From Chiua virens (lineage: Eukaryota > Basidiomycota > Agaricomycetes > Boletales > Boletaceae): 64,000 bases of DNA. Location: the NCBI GenBank assembly GCA_019787685.1, contig JAHNUO010000054.1, positions 44,472 through 108,471 of the forward strand. Reading direction: 5' to 3'. Below, piece by piece: positions 23,383 to 36,130 of the stretch. How positions within the stretch are numbered: the first letter of the stretch is position 1; the number at the start of each line of letters is the position of its first letter. A program made the position numbers and the translations under genes. The notes under the pieces were generated by a model. That model was not told the DNA's origin. It did no database searches and worked only from the letters and a program-made list of their open reading frames with translations.

Positions 23383-24825
23383 GCCGGGGAAACCTACTTT
23401 GGCGATATGGCAAGTGGCACGTATTCACATAGATCAATATTGATGATTCCCACTTTGTTCAGTCATTCTCTCGCTTGCCAGTATTTTTTTTTACAAAGGA
23501 CTACTTACATAGGATATTATCGCTATTTATTCAAATTTGAGTAAGGTGGTATATATCGAGTGTAACAGATACCATCCCCTCCGAGTCCCCCCCAGTTCGG
23601 CACACGCAAAATGCCACGGCATGTCGCGGAGTGTCACAGTACCAATGCACAGAATCGATTAGACTAGGTATTGGACGAGTGACAGCTGCGTGATAGAGGC
23701 CAAGTGCACGATCTCAACAAGTGCGTTATTTTGCGGAGTGCCGAACTGGGGGCACTCCCGTATAGTATGAATTTGAGTCTGCTAGTTGTTCAGGTTATTG
23801 TTCCACAGTCAGTTCTTCAAGTTGGGCGTATGACCCGCACAAATCATCATAAATGAAGTTGAGTTGCGCACCCTGAGGACAGTCCGAACAGGTTTTCTTC
23901 ATCCGGTATCAACTTGATCGTCTGATAAGAGAAGCAGACGGCCGACCGAGAGAAAAGCAATCCTGACGCACCAACTCCTGGATCAACTGGCGCCGTAAGC
24001 TCAATTGGGGTCCCAACTTCGCTCACATGCAGTGTGGAGGCACCTTGACTGGCAGTTCAAAATGCGACGTTTCTGAATCGTATTCTGAGATAATCAGATC
24101 AGTGACGAGACCCACGATCGGTCACTCTACACAAGGACCCACAGCGATGATCGGATGGGGCATGTTTCAAATTTACTAATCTATTGATGTGGTCGTCAGC
24201 AAGCGTTGGATAATTATAACATCCCTTTTGCAGTACCAGTGGAAGTACCGCAGTTCCTGGACCTGGTTTACTAATCGGCTCACCAGCATCATAACAGACC
24301 TGGGCGGCTGGCGCCAAGCAATTTCTGTAATAGCCAGGCACAAATGAATTGGCTCAATTTGCTGTGTGGTCAAGTACGAAAGTAGAGCGGAGCCGGCAGC
24401 TGGCGGTCGCGCGCATGGTCGGGCGGGATGGTGCCGCGCTCCACATCTGTACGTAATTATGTTCGGAAGAAGTTTGTTTGGAGATGGCGGCGCTAATCGG
24501 ATCAACTACTTTCCAAGGACGCGTTAACTTCCAATGGTACCACTGGGATGACCAACATTCCCAGATTCTGTTCAAGGCTTCCATTCCCTTGCTCAATGGA
24601 TTTTACAGGTTCTAAGATGACGACTACGCTTGAAATTATTTATAGTGATCCCATATAGGATCATTTTTCAAGGAATTCTAGGCATCTCAGGAACCGCGCG
24701 AGTTGGAAATTTCGGGGAATGCTAAGCAGCTGGACCTCCCAACCATCAGAGAAAAGATCGCACCAGAATCCAGATAAGCTTTCTGTCTGTCTTTGGTCGG
24801 TGACTGTCCTCAGTCACTGCACCCA
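23383..24825. other. Gap between laccases 2 and 3
   Basis: No convincing coding frame, repeat or RNA gene was seen. Two stretches near 23580-23645 and 23735-23765 are partly complementary and centred on GGGGGCACTCC-like sequence, which may form a weak imperfect inverted repeat. Confidence 0.4.
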
Positions 24826-25624
24826 TCCTGTGCTTCGGGGGCGCCACCGTACACGAAAGCCGCATCATTATCAAATACGGAGCGTAGCTTAAGTGGCCAA
24901 CATTATCAAGTTACCGATCAATTGATCACTGCCCAGCCTGGAGTGACAGTGACCCACGTCTTCTTGAAGTTGCAGAGACGAAATTTTCGGTTGTCTCTGT
25001 AAAATGGTAGCCGAATCATACATCCACGTCGAGCTTCTCAAAAGCCCTAAGTTGCAGTTCAACCTGTGCTGGAGTCTGGAGGGCATTACTACTATTTTCG
25101 GGACATCCTCAATGTTTAGTGTGGGTCGCCTTGAGGCCACTCGTCTGCACGTACGCCAACACAGGCCGGCGAGTTGATTGTGCTCATCTGCCTGGGTATG
25201 TGTTTTTAGTAGGTGCGCGTCTCTTTCTGAACAAGAGCCACATAGCAAACTTATCTCTTTTAGTTCAGTCGCGCCAATGAGAGTGATTCATTTCGGTTCT
25301 CAGATTCAAGTTACGAAACTACGATCGACCTATACCGAGTCCAATTGTTTCCGTGGTACTTGACCAGTACTGCAAAGAAACGGAATCTACGTGGAATGCA
25401 ACTGCATGACCAAGGTTCCCAGTCGCATAGTTTTGTGAACGTGGCAGTGTATCATAGCACCCAAACGGTAACACGCAAGAATGACTGAGTAGACCCAGCG
25501 CTCATTAGCAGCGCATATGATCTTGCTAATCGATTTCCAGTGTAGGGCCCTATAAAAGCAGCACAAACACGTTGAGATAGCCCAGTCGCCTTCACATTTA
25601 TCCGTATTCTTTCGAATTGTTGAC
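24826..25624 (+). promoter_or_regulatory. Laccase 3 upstream region with duplicated promoter blocks
   Basis: The distal block TCCTGTGCTTCGGGG is at 24826, 799 bp before the ATG. The proximal block CCAAACGGTAACACGCAAG with an ATGACTGAG end is at 25461-25490. A clear TATAAAAG box lies at 25551, 74 bp upstream of the ATG. Order and spacing match the laccase 2 and 4 upstream regions. Confidence 0.55.
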
Positions 25625-27716
25625 ATGTTTTCCCTGTCTATTCTTGGGCTTTCATTACTCCCCGTTTTCAATGCCCTGTCGATTCCTAGAATTTTTTATG
25701 CGACGTCATCAAATGCCACCCTAGGTCCTACAACCCAACTTAATATTGCGAACGGCTACGTAGCCCCGGATGGATTCAACAGATCGTCTGTTTCCGTTCA
25801 GTACAGCTCAAATACATCCCTGATATTCTTCAGAGCTACGCTTGTGAATGGTGTATTCCCTGGACCATTGATCCAAGCTCAAAAGGCAGGGATTTTGACA
25901 ACATTCAGGAAGACATAAGTAATCCGTGTAGAATGATAGCTTTGCTATTCAAGTGTCTAATGATCTCACCGACGATTCTATGTGGGTGGAAACCAGTGTC
26001 GTAAGTAACTATACGTCTTGCGAGACCTGTATTATCTCATCCGCTTTCAAAAGCACTGGCATGGACTATTTCAGCTACAAACGAACTGGGCTGACGGTGT
26101 TTCTTGGGTTACTCAGTGCCCACTTCAGCAGCAGGAAGCGTTTATGTACCAATTCACACCCACTGGTCAGACCGGAATATATTGGTACCACTCTCACTAT
26201 CGTACCCAGTACTGCGATGGACTTCGAGGGCCACTAGTTATCTACGACCCTGAAGACCCTCTGGCATACATGTACGATGTCGATGACGGTAAGCTTGCAA
26301 TTGGCTTTGTGGATGTCGACTGACGCCAACTACAAAACAGAGACTACTGTCATCACCCTCTCAGACTGGTAGGCAGCCTTCCGTATCATGCAACGTATTT
26401 TAGGGTGACTTAGTTTTAGGTATCATTCATCCTCCACCATACTTGGTGCAGAATTCCAGCCGATTAACTCGAATGCAACTCTGATCAATGGTCATGGCCG
26501 GTATGCTGGTGGTCCTGCAACCCCACTCGCAGTCGTCAATGTTCAACAAGGGTTGCGGTATCGTTTCAATTCAACTTCACAGTTGACGGTCATCGCATGA
26601 TGATCATCGAGGTAGATGGGAATGAAGTTGAACCTGTGGAGGTTGACTCGATGCCCATCCTTGCTGGACAGCGCTACTCGGTCGTCGTTACTGCTGACCA
26701 GATCGTTGGCAATTATTGGATCCGTGCCTTGACCAATATAGTCGGTGATTCCTTCGATAACAACCAGAATATGGCCATCTTGCGCTATCAAGGAGCACCA
26801 GACAAGGATCCCAGTTCGGCACCTGGACCTTACGAACTTGTGTTTGATGAAGGGAACCTTCACCCACTTGTCAATCCAGCAGCTCCGGGGATACCGGAGA
26901 TCGGCCAGGCAGACGTGAACATTCAACTTACTCCTTCCATCAATGGATCGGGATACTTCACATTCAACAATGTGTCCTTCAACTACCCTTCTGTTCCTGT
27001 ACTTCTCCAAATTCTCAGCGGTGCCACACAAGCCTCACAACTACTGCCGAACGGAAGTATCTATGAACTTCCCCTGAACAAGGTTGTTGAGATAAGTTTC
27101 CCCAACCCTACAAGTGCTCCTGGCAGTCCCGTGTGTTCCGCGATCCATTTTGAATCCAAATTGAACGTTGACTCCCAACCTTTTTCAGCATCCTATCCAT
27201 CTTCACGGTGTTTGTCTTCACTTCACCTTTTAATGCCTTTCAACTCAGATATTTTTTGCTAGCACTCATTTTCTGTTGTAAGGGTTGCTGGTAACGACAC
27301 GACCAACTTTGTGAACCCTGTTCGGCGTGATGTCGTGTCCATTGGCAACTCCACTACAGACAATGTGACTATTCGTTTTACCACAGACAATCCGGGACCT
27401 TGGTTTCTTCACTGGTGAGTGACTCGGGCTGCACCGAGAGTCATTCTTGTCAGGAACATGATTTCACATGTCGATTCTTAGTCACGTTGACTGGCATCTC
27501 AACCAGTAGGTCAACTTAATTTGACTAGTATGATTCTGAAATTAAATACTATGTCAGAGGGCTTGCTGTCATAATGGCGGAGGCGGTGGATCAAGTGTCC
27601 CAGGAACAGATTCCTGGTATGTCCCCCCACACTTTTGCTAGTCGCAAATTGCACAGATATCGACTGCTGGCCACACAGTCGCATGGGACAACCTGTGTCT
27701 ATCTGGCCTATCTTAA
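25625..27716 (+). pseudogene. Laccase 3, frameshifted by a 28-bp deletion
   Basis: Closest relative of laccases 2 and 4, with the same exon pattern and signal peptide (MFSLSILGLSLLPVFNA). Signatures L1 ([21 protein letters not shown]), L2 ([19 protein letters not shown]), L3 (HPIHLHG, HSFSVV) and L4 (GPWFLHCHVDWHLN) are all still present. After RYRF at about 26566, however, 28 bp present in copy 4 (which encodes [10 protein letters not shown] and part of the next codon) are missing. The frame shifts and soon meets a stop; the downstream exon is only readable one frame over, from NFTVDGH onward. Domain 2 and everything after it would be lost. Otherwise little decay has accumulated, so the event looks recent, or could be an assembly artefact. 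The last exon ends AWDNLCLSGLS, stop at 27714-27716. One intron uses a GC donor (25886). Confidence 0.8.
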
Positions 27717-29098
27717 GAAACCTGCTTGGCAACAGGCGGCAATCACTGTAACATGTGGACGAACACAGGCCTCGATTGCTTCACTCATTTTATTGGGTGG
27801 TGTTTGCATTTACCATAGTTCAGCAATGTCTATTGAGCGTAACCAGTAATCTAGGTACAATAAACTATTTGAATACATCACTCTTTCATTCCACATTCCT
27901 GTCATAACATACCCACAGATGTTTATTCAAGTTAGCAATTCCCTCCTGCAAGGACAACCCTATTGCCTCATTGTCAAATCTCGACAGATCTGAGTACCAT
28001 CGCCCATGTCTGACAAGACCAGCAGTCATCGAGGGCAATGCAGCCTTTGTGTGTTAGTTCTTCCTTAGCAGAATCAAAAAGAGATCCGATCTATGTTTGC
28101 TAGTAGCTACATTGTGTTGCCCCAATAGCAACTACTTTTCCCTTTTTCCTTTTCACTGTTCAATATTCAAATACTCATTTTCCAACACTTGTCATTGTTT
28201 CCAACGAGGATCACTGGCATGAGGTATTGAATTCTTTAATGTATATTTCTCCTAATACGCAATCACAATAAATCATGGGCTTATTCTTACAACTCGCCAG
28301 GATTATCATTGGTCACCTGCTGTAGCCTGTCAATGGTATCCTGACATGTAGCACGTGCTCGATGTGACGCAGGACATGCCTGGGACAAGTGCTCCGAGTC
28401 TCACTTCACTGCCAGCTAGGAAGTTGAAAGTCGAATGTTGAGTGCTGAGTCTTGAAGCTTCAGCTTCAGATTACTTACCACCGTGCACCATAATTCGCTA
28501 GCAATGTTTACTAGTGGAGCTGGAGAAACTTTAACCTAGCAGCATGCTGTAGGCCTGCACCGGTTTTTGGTGGTGCTTCAACTGGACCGGTTTCCCGGTT
28601 GATCGTTTTTGCTCCTGTTCAGGTAAAAGTGCCAAGTCTAAGAATACAAACCATAACGGCCAACGATCCCCGTTTGCACTTCATTATGTACGTACAGTTA
28701 GGTGCATAGAATTAAGTTGCATCAGAGTCAGCGGATGCAAGCGAGCGGAATGAGCGGTGCCGGTGAGCAGTGTAAACGCCTTTTACTTATAGCCGTTAAG
28801 TCACACGCCCCCATCAGAAATGCGTTGTATGGGTTTGTTTGGAGATGCGCCCATTAAACTTTGACTCAGCGTCACGGTTATGCATCATGCATTATGAGTC
28901 CCAAGACTTTGTACTACATATGTCCGCCATTTCCACTTGGATGACTGGTCCTTCTCATCCCGGGTGGTTCGATCGCTCGCTCGGGAGTCGGAGTTTTAGG
29001 AACCTGCCACTGCCAACTTGAAGTATACTGATGCGTTCCACGCTGGCCAACTTTTCTGCTTGCGGTCGGAACACTAGGCTGTCAATCGTACCAGATCA
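27717..29098. other. Gap between laccases 3 and 4
   Basis: AT-richer DNA, especially 27850-28300. No gene-like frame, repeat array or RNA gene was recognised. Confidence 0.45.
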
Positions 29099-29908
29099 TC
29101 CTGTGCTTCGGGGCAGTACGACTCCTAAGTAGCACATTCTCACACATTTCCGTTGTTCTCAACGTAGGACTAAGCAGCGACTCCAATTCCTCACCGACCA
29201 TGGACCCGGAAGGGTCGGCTTAGCGAGTCGATGTTTTTGGGATCGATCATGATGACCCGGTGGCCAGAGACGAAATACATATCCATTATGGGACTCTTAC
29301 GACTCGGATGTAAACCAACTATCACGCAGTAACGTCAAACTCTCCAAAAAGTTCGTAATTTCGGTTTGAGCTGGAGACGATTCCGTATGTATTCGTAATT
29401 CTGGCTGCAGTACAAGTGCTGCGGCGGGTCCCGTTGACGCAATTTGATATACAGACACAGGTTGATTGCATCGTCACGACCTGGGTGCGGCATTTGTGCC
29501 TGTCACTGTTCTCGATTATCGATGGTCCCTGGCTCCAACCCCCAGCTCGATGCGGCGACACGGTCAAGTAATTAATCCTTTCATTCTAGTTACCGCAGCA
29601 AGCGTGACCCCATTTTGTTCTTAGAATCCGGATCCAAGTTACGAAACTGTCAGTGTCACTTTCGTAGTCCATTTGCGTGCTACCAGTCTTGTAAGGAAAC
29701 AGGATCTCGCAGCGTGGGATGAACAATAACGGCGATGCATCATGGCACTCAAATGGTAACGTGCAAGAATAACTGAGTCAGACGGACCCTAGGCTCTCCG
29801 AAGCAGTGCCTGCAGTTATGCCGAATTAATTCGTAGGGTTATAAATGAAGCCACGCGCACTGGTAACCGACCATGCTCCTTCCCCCTATCGCCTTCGTAA
29901 TATTCAAA
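29099..29908 (+). promoter_or_regulatory. Laccase 4 upstream region with duplicated promoter blocks
   Basis: The distal block TCCTGTGCTTCGGGG is at 29099, 810 bp before the ATG. The proximal block CTCAAATGGTAACGTGCAAG with an ATAACTGAG end is at 29749-29778. A TTATAAAT box is at about 29839, 70 bp before the ATG. The proximal block is the best conserved non-coding sequence of the array. Confidence 0.55.
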
Positions 29909-32047
29909 ATGTTTTCCCTGTCTATCCTTGCACTTTCATTACTCCCCACTTTGAATGCGTGGACGATCCCGAAGAGATTTGCTACGACCTCATCAAACAT
30001 GCTGGGTCCTGTAAGCCAACTACGTATTGTGAATAAGTACCTTGCGCCGGATGGGTTTAATCGCTCGTATGTCTTCATCTAGCACCATGGTATGTTCCTG
30101 ACAACCTACAGAACGACTCTTGCCAATGGAGTATTCCCTGCACCACTCATCCAGGCAAGAAAGGCAAGAAATTTGATAATATTTTCCAAACAGAACCTAC
30201 TCATGTCGTTGTAGAACGACATATTTTCTATTCAAGTTTTCAATGAACTCACCGACAATTCTATGTTCCTGGAAACCAGCATCGTAAGCGATTGAGTATC
30301 ACTTTCGGAGACTCGCATGCTTATGCATTTATCAAAGCATTGGCATGGACTTTTTCAGCACCAAACGAACTGGGCTGATGGTGTTTCTTGGGTTACCCAG
30401 TGCCCCCTTCGTCAACAGGAAGGGTTTACTTACCGATTTTCTCCCACCGGTCAGACCGGAACGTATTGGTATCACTCCCACTATAACACCCAGTATTGCG
30501 ATGGACTTCGAGGCCCATTAGTTATCTATGACCCTGAAGACCCTCTGGCATACATGTACGATGTCGATGACGGTAAGCTTGCAATTGGCTTTGTGAATGT
30601 CGACTGACGCCAACTACAAAACAGAGACTACTGTCATCACCCTCTCAGACTGGTAAGCAACTTTCCGTATCATGCAACGTATTTTAGGGAGACTAGGTTT
30701 TAGGTATCATTCATCCTCCACCATACTTGGTGCAGAATTCAGGGCGATTGAATCGAATGCAACTCTGATCAATGGTCTTGGCCGGTATGCTGGTGGCCCT
30801 GCAACCCCACTCGCAGTTGTCAATATTCAGCAAGGGCTACGGTATCGTTTCCGTGTAATTGGCTTGTCTTGCGCTCCTCAATTCAACTTCACGATTGATG
30901 GTCATCGCATGACGATCATCGAGGTAGATGGGAATGAAGTTGAACCTGTGGAGGTTGATTCGATACCCATCCTTGCGGGACAGCGCTACTCGGTCGTCGT
31001 TACTGCTGACCAGACCGTTGGCAACTATTGGATCCGTGCCTTGACCAATATAGTCGGTGCCTCCTTCGACAACAACCAAAATATGGCCATCTTGCGTTAT
31101 CAAGGAGCACCAGACGAGGATCCCAGTTCGGCACCTGGACCTTACGAACTTGTGTTTGATGAAGGGAACCTTCACCCACTCGTCAGTCCAGCAGCTCCGG
31201 GGATACCGGAGATTGGGAAGGCAGACATGAGCTTTCAACTTGCTCCTGCCATCAATCTATCATCGGGAAACTTCATGTTTAACAACGTGACATTCCAAAA
31301 TCCCACTGTGCCCGTGCTTCTCCAAATTCTCAGTGGAACAAAACAAGCTTCGCAACTGCTGCCGAACGGAAGTATCTATGGGCTTCCCTTGAACAAGGTT
31401 ATCGAGATAAACTTCCCCAACCCTACTACAGCTCCTGGTGGTCCGGTGAGTACCAGGCTTGTACTACATCGTTACAAACTGACCGCGCATCCCTTTTCCA
31501 GCACCCTATCCATCTTCACGGCGTGCGTGCTTCACCCTACCATTTAGTCCAACACAAGCAACTTTTTGTAGCATTCATTTTCTGTCGTGAGGATCGCAGG
31601 TAGTAACATCACCAACTTTGTAAATCCTGTCCGGCGCGATGTGGTATCCATTGGCAACTCCACTACTGACAACGTGACTGTCCGTTTTACCACGGACAAT
31701 CCGGGACCCTGGTTCCTTCACTGGTGAGTGATTTCCCCGAAATCTCATCTAAGGATGACAATCGAACCCGTTCGTTTCTAGTCATATTGATTGGCATCTC
31801 AACCAGTATGTTTCAATTCACCTCGACGAACCACAATTAACCTTTCTTCTTAGCGGACTCGCTGTTGTAATGGCAGAAGCAGTGGACCAAGTACCCAACG
31901 AACAGATTCCGGGTATGTCCCCTTTCCTAAAAGCTCTACTCTCAACCCACAAATATCTTGATCGCTGCGCATACAGTCGAGTGGGAACAATTGTGTGTAC
32001 CAGAGCAGTCCTGGGGGCAAACGTATTTGGGGTTCCGCGGCGATTAG
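29909..32047 (+). CDS. Laccase 4, secreted multicopper oxidase (Leu axial type)
   Basis: Intact copy of the tandem set. The signal peptide is [18 protein letters not shown]; the frame is open to an ATG at 29873, but 29909 aligns with copy 3. Signatures: HWHGLFQ with [40 protein letters not shown] then HSFSVV, and GPWFLHCHIDWHLNHGL. All copper-binding Cys and His are present and the axial residue is Leu. The second intron has a GC donor (30164), supported by the paralogue boundary at AGAAAG and a GTAG acceptor. Domain 3 contains [13 protein letters not shown] where copy 2 has [12 protein letters not shown], a small local rearrangement. The terminal exon encodes [18 protein letters not shown] and ends at 32045-32047, longer than in copy 2. 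No lesion was found. Confidence 0.88.
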
Positions 32048-33502
32048 GGTGGTATACGTGTCTGCATTTAATTCATTCCTATTCGTTGAGCCACAGGTCT
32101 CCTTGTCTGTCTTTGTTACATTGAGGCCACTCAAGTTTGTAAGTGACTCGTTGAGGACTAGTAACGCCTGCGATTCAAGTCTGTAATAACTATAATTAAG
32201 CACATGAAACTGCCCACGAGTTTTTGTCCAGCGATCTACACCTAGAACATGTCTGTGGCCATTGCTCGTATTAGCATTGATTCTGCACACTCTGTGCTTC
32301 CAAGCAATGTCATGGCGCGGACCTACCGCACAGATAAATATAAATATGTGCTTTTGTGCAGGTACCAACCACTAACGCCCTTCACGGAAATATCTTGCGC
32401 GCGAACTAGAAGACCGGCTGATGTGGTGTGTGGTGTGTGATGTGATCCCGCCACCTGCGACACCATCAAGTGGCATATCCGGCTTATCTATGAGACGACA
32501 TGGTTCGATGTTTTTTCTAGATGTCCCGAGGCAAAATAGCGACTAGTAACATTGTCTAGAATATACAGCGTACTTTTGATGGCAAATTCTGCGGCTTCGG
32601 AAGCAAGATTTAATCTCGTTGGCAAATGGCAATTATTGCGTGTACGTCGTATCGGGTCCATTCTAACGGGAGGGCACGGGAACCCGCTGAAAGATAAGAC
32701 TATAGGAGAGACGCTAAAATGCTTGATTAAACAAAAGACGCACAAAGCTTCAAAGATTCGAAATGGGTGTAAGTGTGAGATGACCATCAGAAAGAAATGT
32801 GGTGCAGAAACACCGCGGACTTAGCTCTGATTTCTAGGGAAAGGTGATGGAACGACTCGTCCAGCACTTCCGGGTTAACTAGGGTCCAATAGTTCGCCGA
32901 CACGAACTTGGAAAAATATGATGAGGGACCAAAGGGGGTCCGAAGGGCTGAAACACCACTAGGCACTTGCCAGATCACTGCCAAATTTGAGAGGTGATTG
33001 TGCGTAGTTTGTCCTAGAAAGCAGAAATGGCGCATGAGGCATAATTACACCGTCAAAACAAACCGATCGATCACACTTATGTAATCCCGGGTCAATCGCA
33101 ACAATTTTTTACAAAATGGGTTCAGGAAATAGGAGGCTGATGCGATCGGAGTGATTAATTATCCTATGTACTAGGTCCGACACACGTAGGCAAGAGGGAT
33201 ATACTTGAAGCTAAGCTCAAAAGTACCACATGATGGTCCTGCCAAACTTTCCTCCGTGTTTTGACAGACTTCTCGAATGTGGCGCTGGCATGTTGATCGG
33301 CGATAAATCGAGGACCTCGATCACGAATCGCGGCGGTGATGGTGGTACTGATTCATCCGCGCTGACGCTCCGACTCCTCATGCCACCTTTGTTGCGTGCA
33401 TGTCGGCTCACCATAGCACTTGCTCGATCGCGCAGTGTGATCCCTCGAACCCTCACAAGAGCATACATTCGAGCAGGTCTTCAGGCCTCACTACTGGGAA
33501 TA
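32048..33502. other. Gap between laccase 4 and the PhzF scrap
   Basis: No gene recognised. Frames here are short, in all directions, and without motif support. Confidence 0.4.
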
Positions 33503-33656
33503 ACTTATGGGTAACGCTCAGCGAGAAGAGGGACGGTATCGCGATCAAGGGGAATGCGAAATTGTTTGCAGAGGGAGAACTGACGCTCCGACTTGTCCAA
33601 CTGCAACTGGGGACCTGGACGGTAGTAGTTACATAAACGTCACTTTGGAAGGAACC
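33503..33656 (+). pseudogene. PhzF C-terminal fragment
   Basis: About 150 bp, in opposite orientation to the two PhzF genes, reads NLWVTLSEKRDGIAIKGNAK followed by LFAEGELTL. It then continues into 3' non-coding sequence (ACGTCACTTTGGAAGGAAC) that also follows copy 2 (ACGTTACTTTGGAAGGAAC). The E-K-R-D stretch keeps two residues that copy 2 has lost and copy 1 has, so it derives from a third or ancestral copy. The original stop is lost. No other PhzF exon is nearby, so this is a relic. Confidence 0.75.
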
Positions 33657-34207
33657 TAGGCTAAGCGAAGACATTATGATACCATTAAGTATCTACTCAA
33701 CTTGACAGCTTGAAATTCTGCTGGATGACCAGCCAGCACATGTTAAGGAGATTATACCCTCGACGAGTTCAACTTGACGAAGGCAATGGCCTCAATAAAA
33801 CAGTGAGGTTACCAACTACGCCGCGGCATAAGCTTTTGATTTAGCAAACTATTTCTTTTGAATCTGGCCAAATGCAGTTACTGAGAAGGTGGGCGAGCTC
33901 CTAGAGACTCAAGAGCCTCAGCATGATAGGACCTAGACCAGGACTTCAGCCTTGCTGACCTCCATTCCATGAAGCCTGACTGCGGTTCGGCCGCCCCTCA
34001 CAAAACCATACCCATACCTTTATCCTGGTGACCAAATTACCACCGTGACGATGATTCTACTTCCGGGGAAACTCGTCCGAGTCACAGTGCGCCGCTGCTA
34101 CTGGCAGCGCACCAGTCTTAAAACGAATACTAGATTCTAATATAAAATCGGACCCATAGTCTTTTGGGTAACAGGAGTCATTTATTTTCAAATTCTCAGG
34201 CTTCGTA
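33657..34207. other. Gap upstream of laccase 5
   Basis: No gene recognised. The promoter blocks of laccases 2-4 are not visible here. Confidence 0.4.
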
Positions 34208-36130
34208 ATGTATCTTTTCCTGACATTGGTGCCCATTTCTCATACTATTTCTCGATCTCCCACGCTGCGGCCATCACCTTCACGTTGCTCACCATTCCCT
34301 AACAGTGTCGGACTGAAAACTAACTTGACAGCCTCCAATAGCATGATTGTTCCAGATAGCTTCTTGCACTCGTATGTTGTCTTTCAATCAGTCGTTCCTT
34401 CATATTGACCCTAGGCTGTGGCCAGGGCTATACTTGTCGGAGGTACCTTCCCTGGATCATTGTTCAAGGCAAAAAAGGTGCGCTTGCTCAGGATGGTTAC
34501 TTGTTCGTCTAACTGAAATTTTGATACAAGGGAGAGAACTTTTCGATCAATGTAATTGATGAGTTGACGGACCCAGAGATGTGGTCGAGCAGCAGTGTGG
34601 TACGTGCCGAGGATCTTGAGAAAAAGTGTCACTGACGTCTCCCTCGAGCACTGGAACAGAATCTTTCAAAACGGACTAACTATATGGATGGTACTTCATT
34701 TGTCACGCAGTGTCCGATTTCCCAGAACAACTCCTTCCTGTATCGATTCGATGCGATGAGCCAAACGGGAACACCCTGGTATTACTCTCACTATTCTTCT
34801 CAGCGTTGCGACGGGTTGAGGGGTCCGCTTGTTATATATGATCCTGATGATACATATCGTAATTTGTATGATGTGGATGATGGTAAGTCACAGCTCAAAG
34901 ACGTCAATCCTTTCGTGATATTATTTTCCAGAAATTACTGTGATCAGCCTTTCGGACTTGTATGACCCCGTTCGCCTTTGCGTTTCTGAGGTTATATTGA
35001 CTGCTTCGACTGTGAAGGTATCATACTGCCTCTCCAGTACTGAACTACCTCGTGAGTGTCACCGCGATCTCGACACTTATCAATGTGCTCGGGCGTTATC
35101 CAGGCGGGCCCCTGGTCAGAACTCACCGTCGCGAATGTCCAGCAGGGCAAGGGTTACGACTTCCGTTTGATCGAGATGTCTTGTCCAAATTTCGTATTCT
35201 CGATTGATGGGCACAACTTGTCCATCATTGAGGCTAATGGAATTTTGACGGAGCTGCCTCTTGTGGATTCACCTCAGGTACCTCGCCGGACAACGCTACT
35301 CTGTGTTCCTGAACGCTACCAAGCCAGTCGATAACTACTGAATACGGGCCCTACTAAGCACTGTTAAATCGACGTTCGACGGAGGACTGAATTTCGCCAT
35401 TTTGCGATACAGCGGCGCACCGAGTCAGGATCCGAAAACGAATCAGGCGACGAGTGGGCCACCCTTCTTAGAGCGGAATCTTCACACCTTCGTTAATCCG
35501 GGAGCGCCGGGAATCCCTGAGTATGGGAAAGCAGACATCAATATCGAGATCACCGCCAATAACACTGGGGGTGTATTCTACATGAATGGCGTTCGGTATC
35601 GCCCTCCAACTACACTTGTACTGTTACAGATTATGAGCGGTGCACAGGAAGCGACGGATCTTATACCATGCGGAAGCGTGATTGTTTTGGAGCCCAACAA
35701 GGTTGTCGAGTTGTCGATGAAATTTACTGACTTGTGCGGACCTGATGCCTGCTCAGCATCCTGCTCACCTGCACGTGGTTCGTACATGCTCAATGGGATA
35801 TTAGGATTTCTGACTTGCTTTCAGCATGCTTTCAATGTTGTTCAAAGCGCGGGTGCCAGTGCGACCTTCAATTACAGCAACCCCGTGCGTCGAGACGTTG
35901 TCTCCCCTGGAATTCAACTTGAAGTGCAACCGATGGTGATCCGACGGTGACAGACAACGCCGGGCCATGGCGATCTGTATCCCTTCCTGACATCACCTTT
36001 CTAGTCATATTGACTGATATGTAGAAGCGTGAGTATTCCGCATTTCAACGACATGAAACTTACCCATGAGCTCCTTTACCAAGTGGTTTCGCCGTCGTGA
36101 TGGTCGACAATCTGAGGGCGCCAGTGAGGA
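34208..36130 (+). pseudogene. Laccase 5, decayed multicopper oxidase
   Basis: The whole laccase order is still readable: a hydrophobic start (MYLFLTLVPISHTIS), GGTFPGSLFKAKK, ENFSINVIDELTDPEMW, the L1-L4 regions and FAVVMVDN near 36090-36115. Damage is extensive. L1 is HWNRIFQ, with the second His replaced by Asn (about 34649). L2 is [18 protein letters not shown], with a ligand His replaced by Tyr (about 34780). One extra base before LAGQRYSV (about 35280) shifts the frame. The Trp codon in DNYWIRA is now TGA (35339-35341). In L4, HIDWH reads H-I-D-stop (36015-36017) and the T1 Cys region is scrambled. L3 (HPAHLHG, HAFNVV) survives. With both copper ligands and frame lost, the product cannot be a functional laccase. 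Confidence 0.85.

Noticed and set aside
25625..27716. Laccase 3 as a functional gene
   Set aside because: The 28-bp deletion shifts the frame in domain 2, and no splice alternative restores it.
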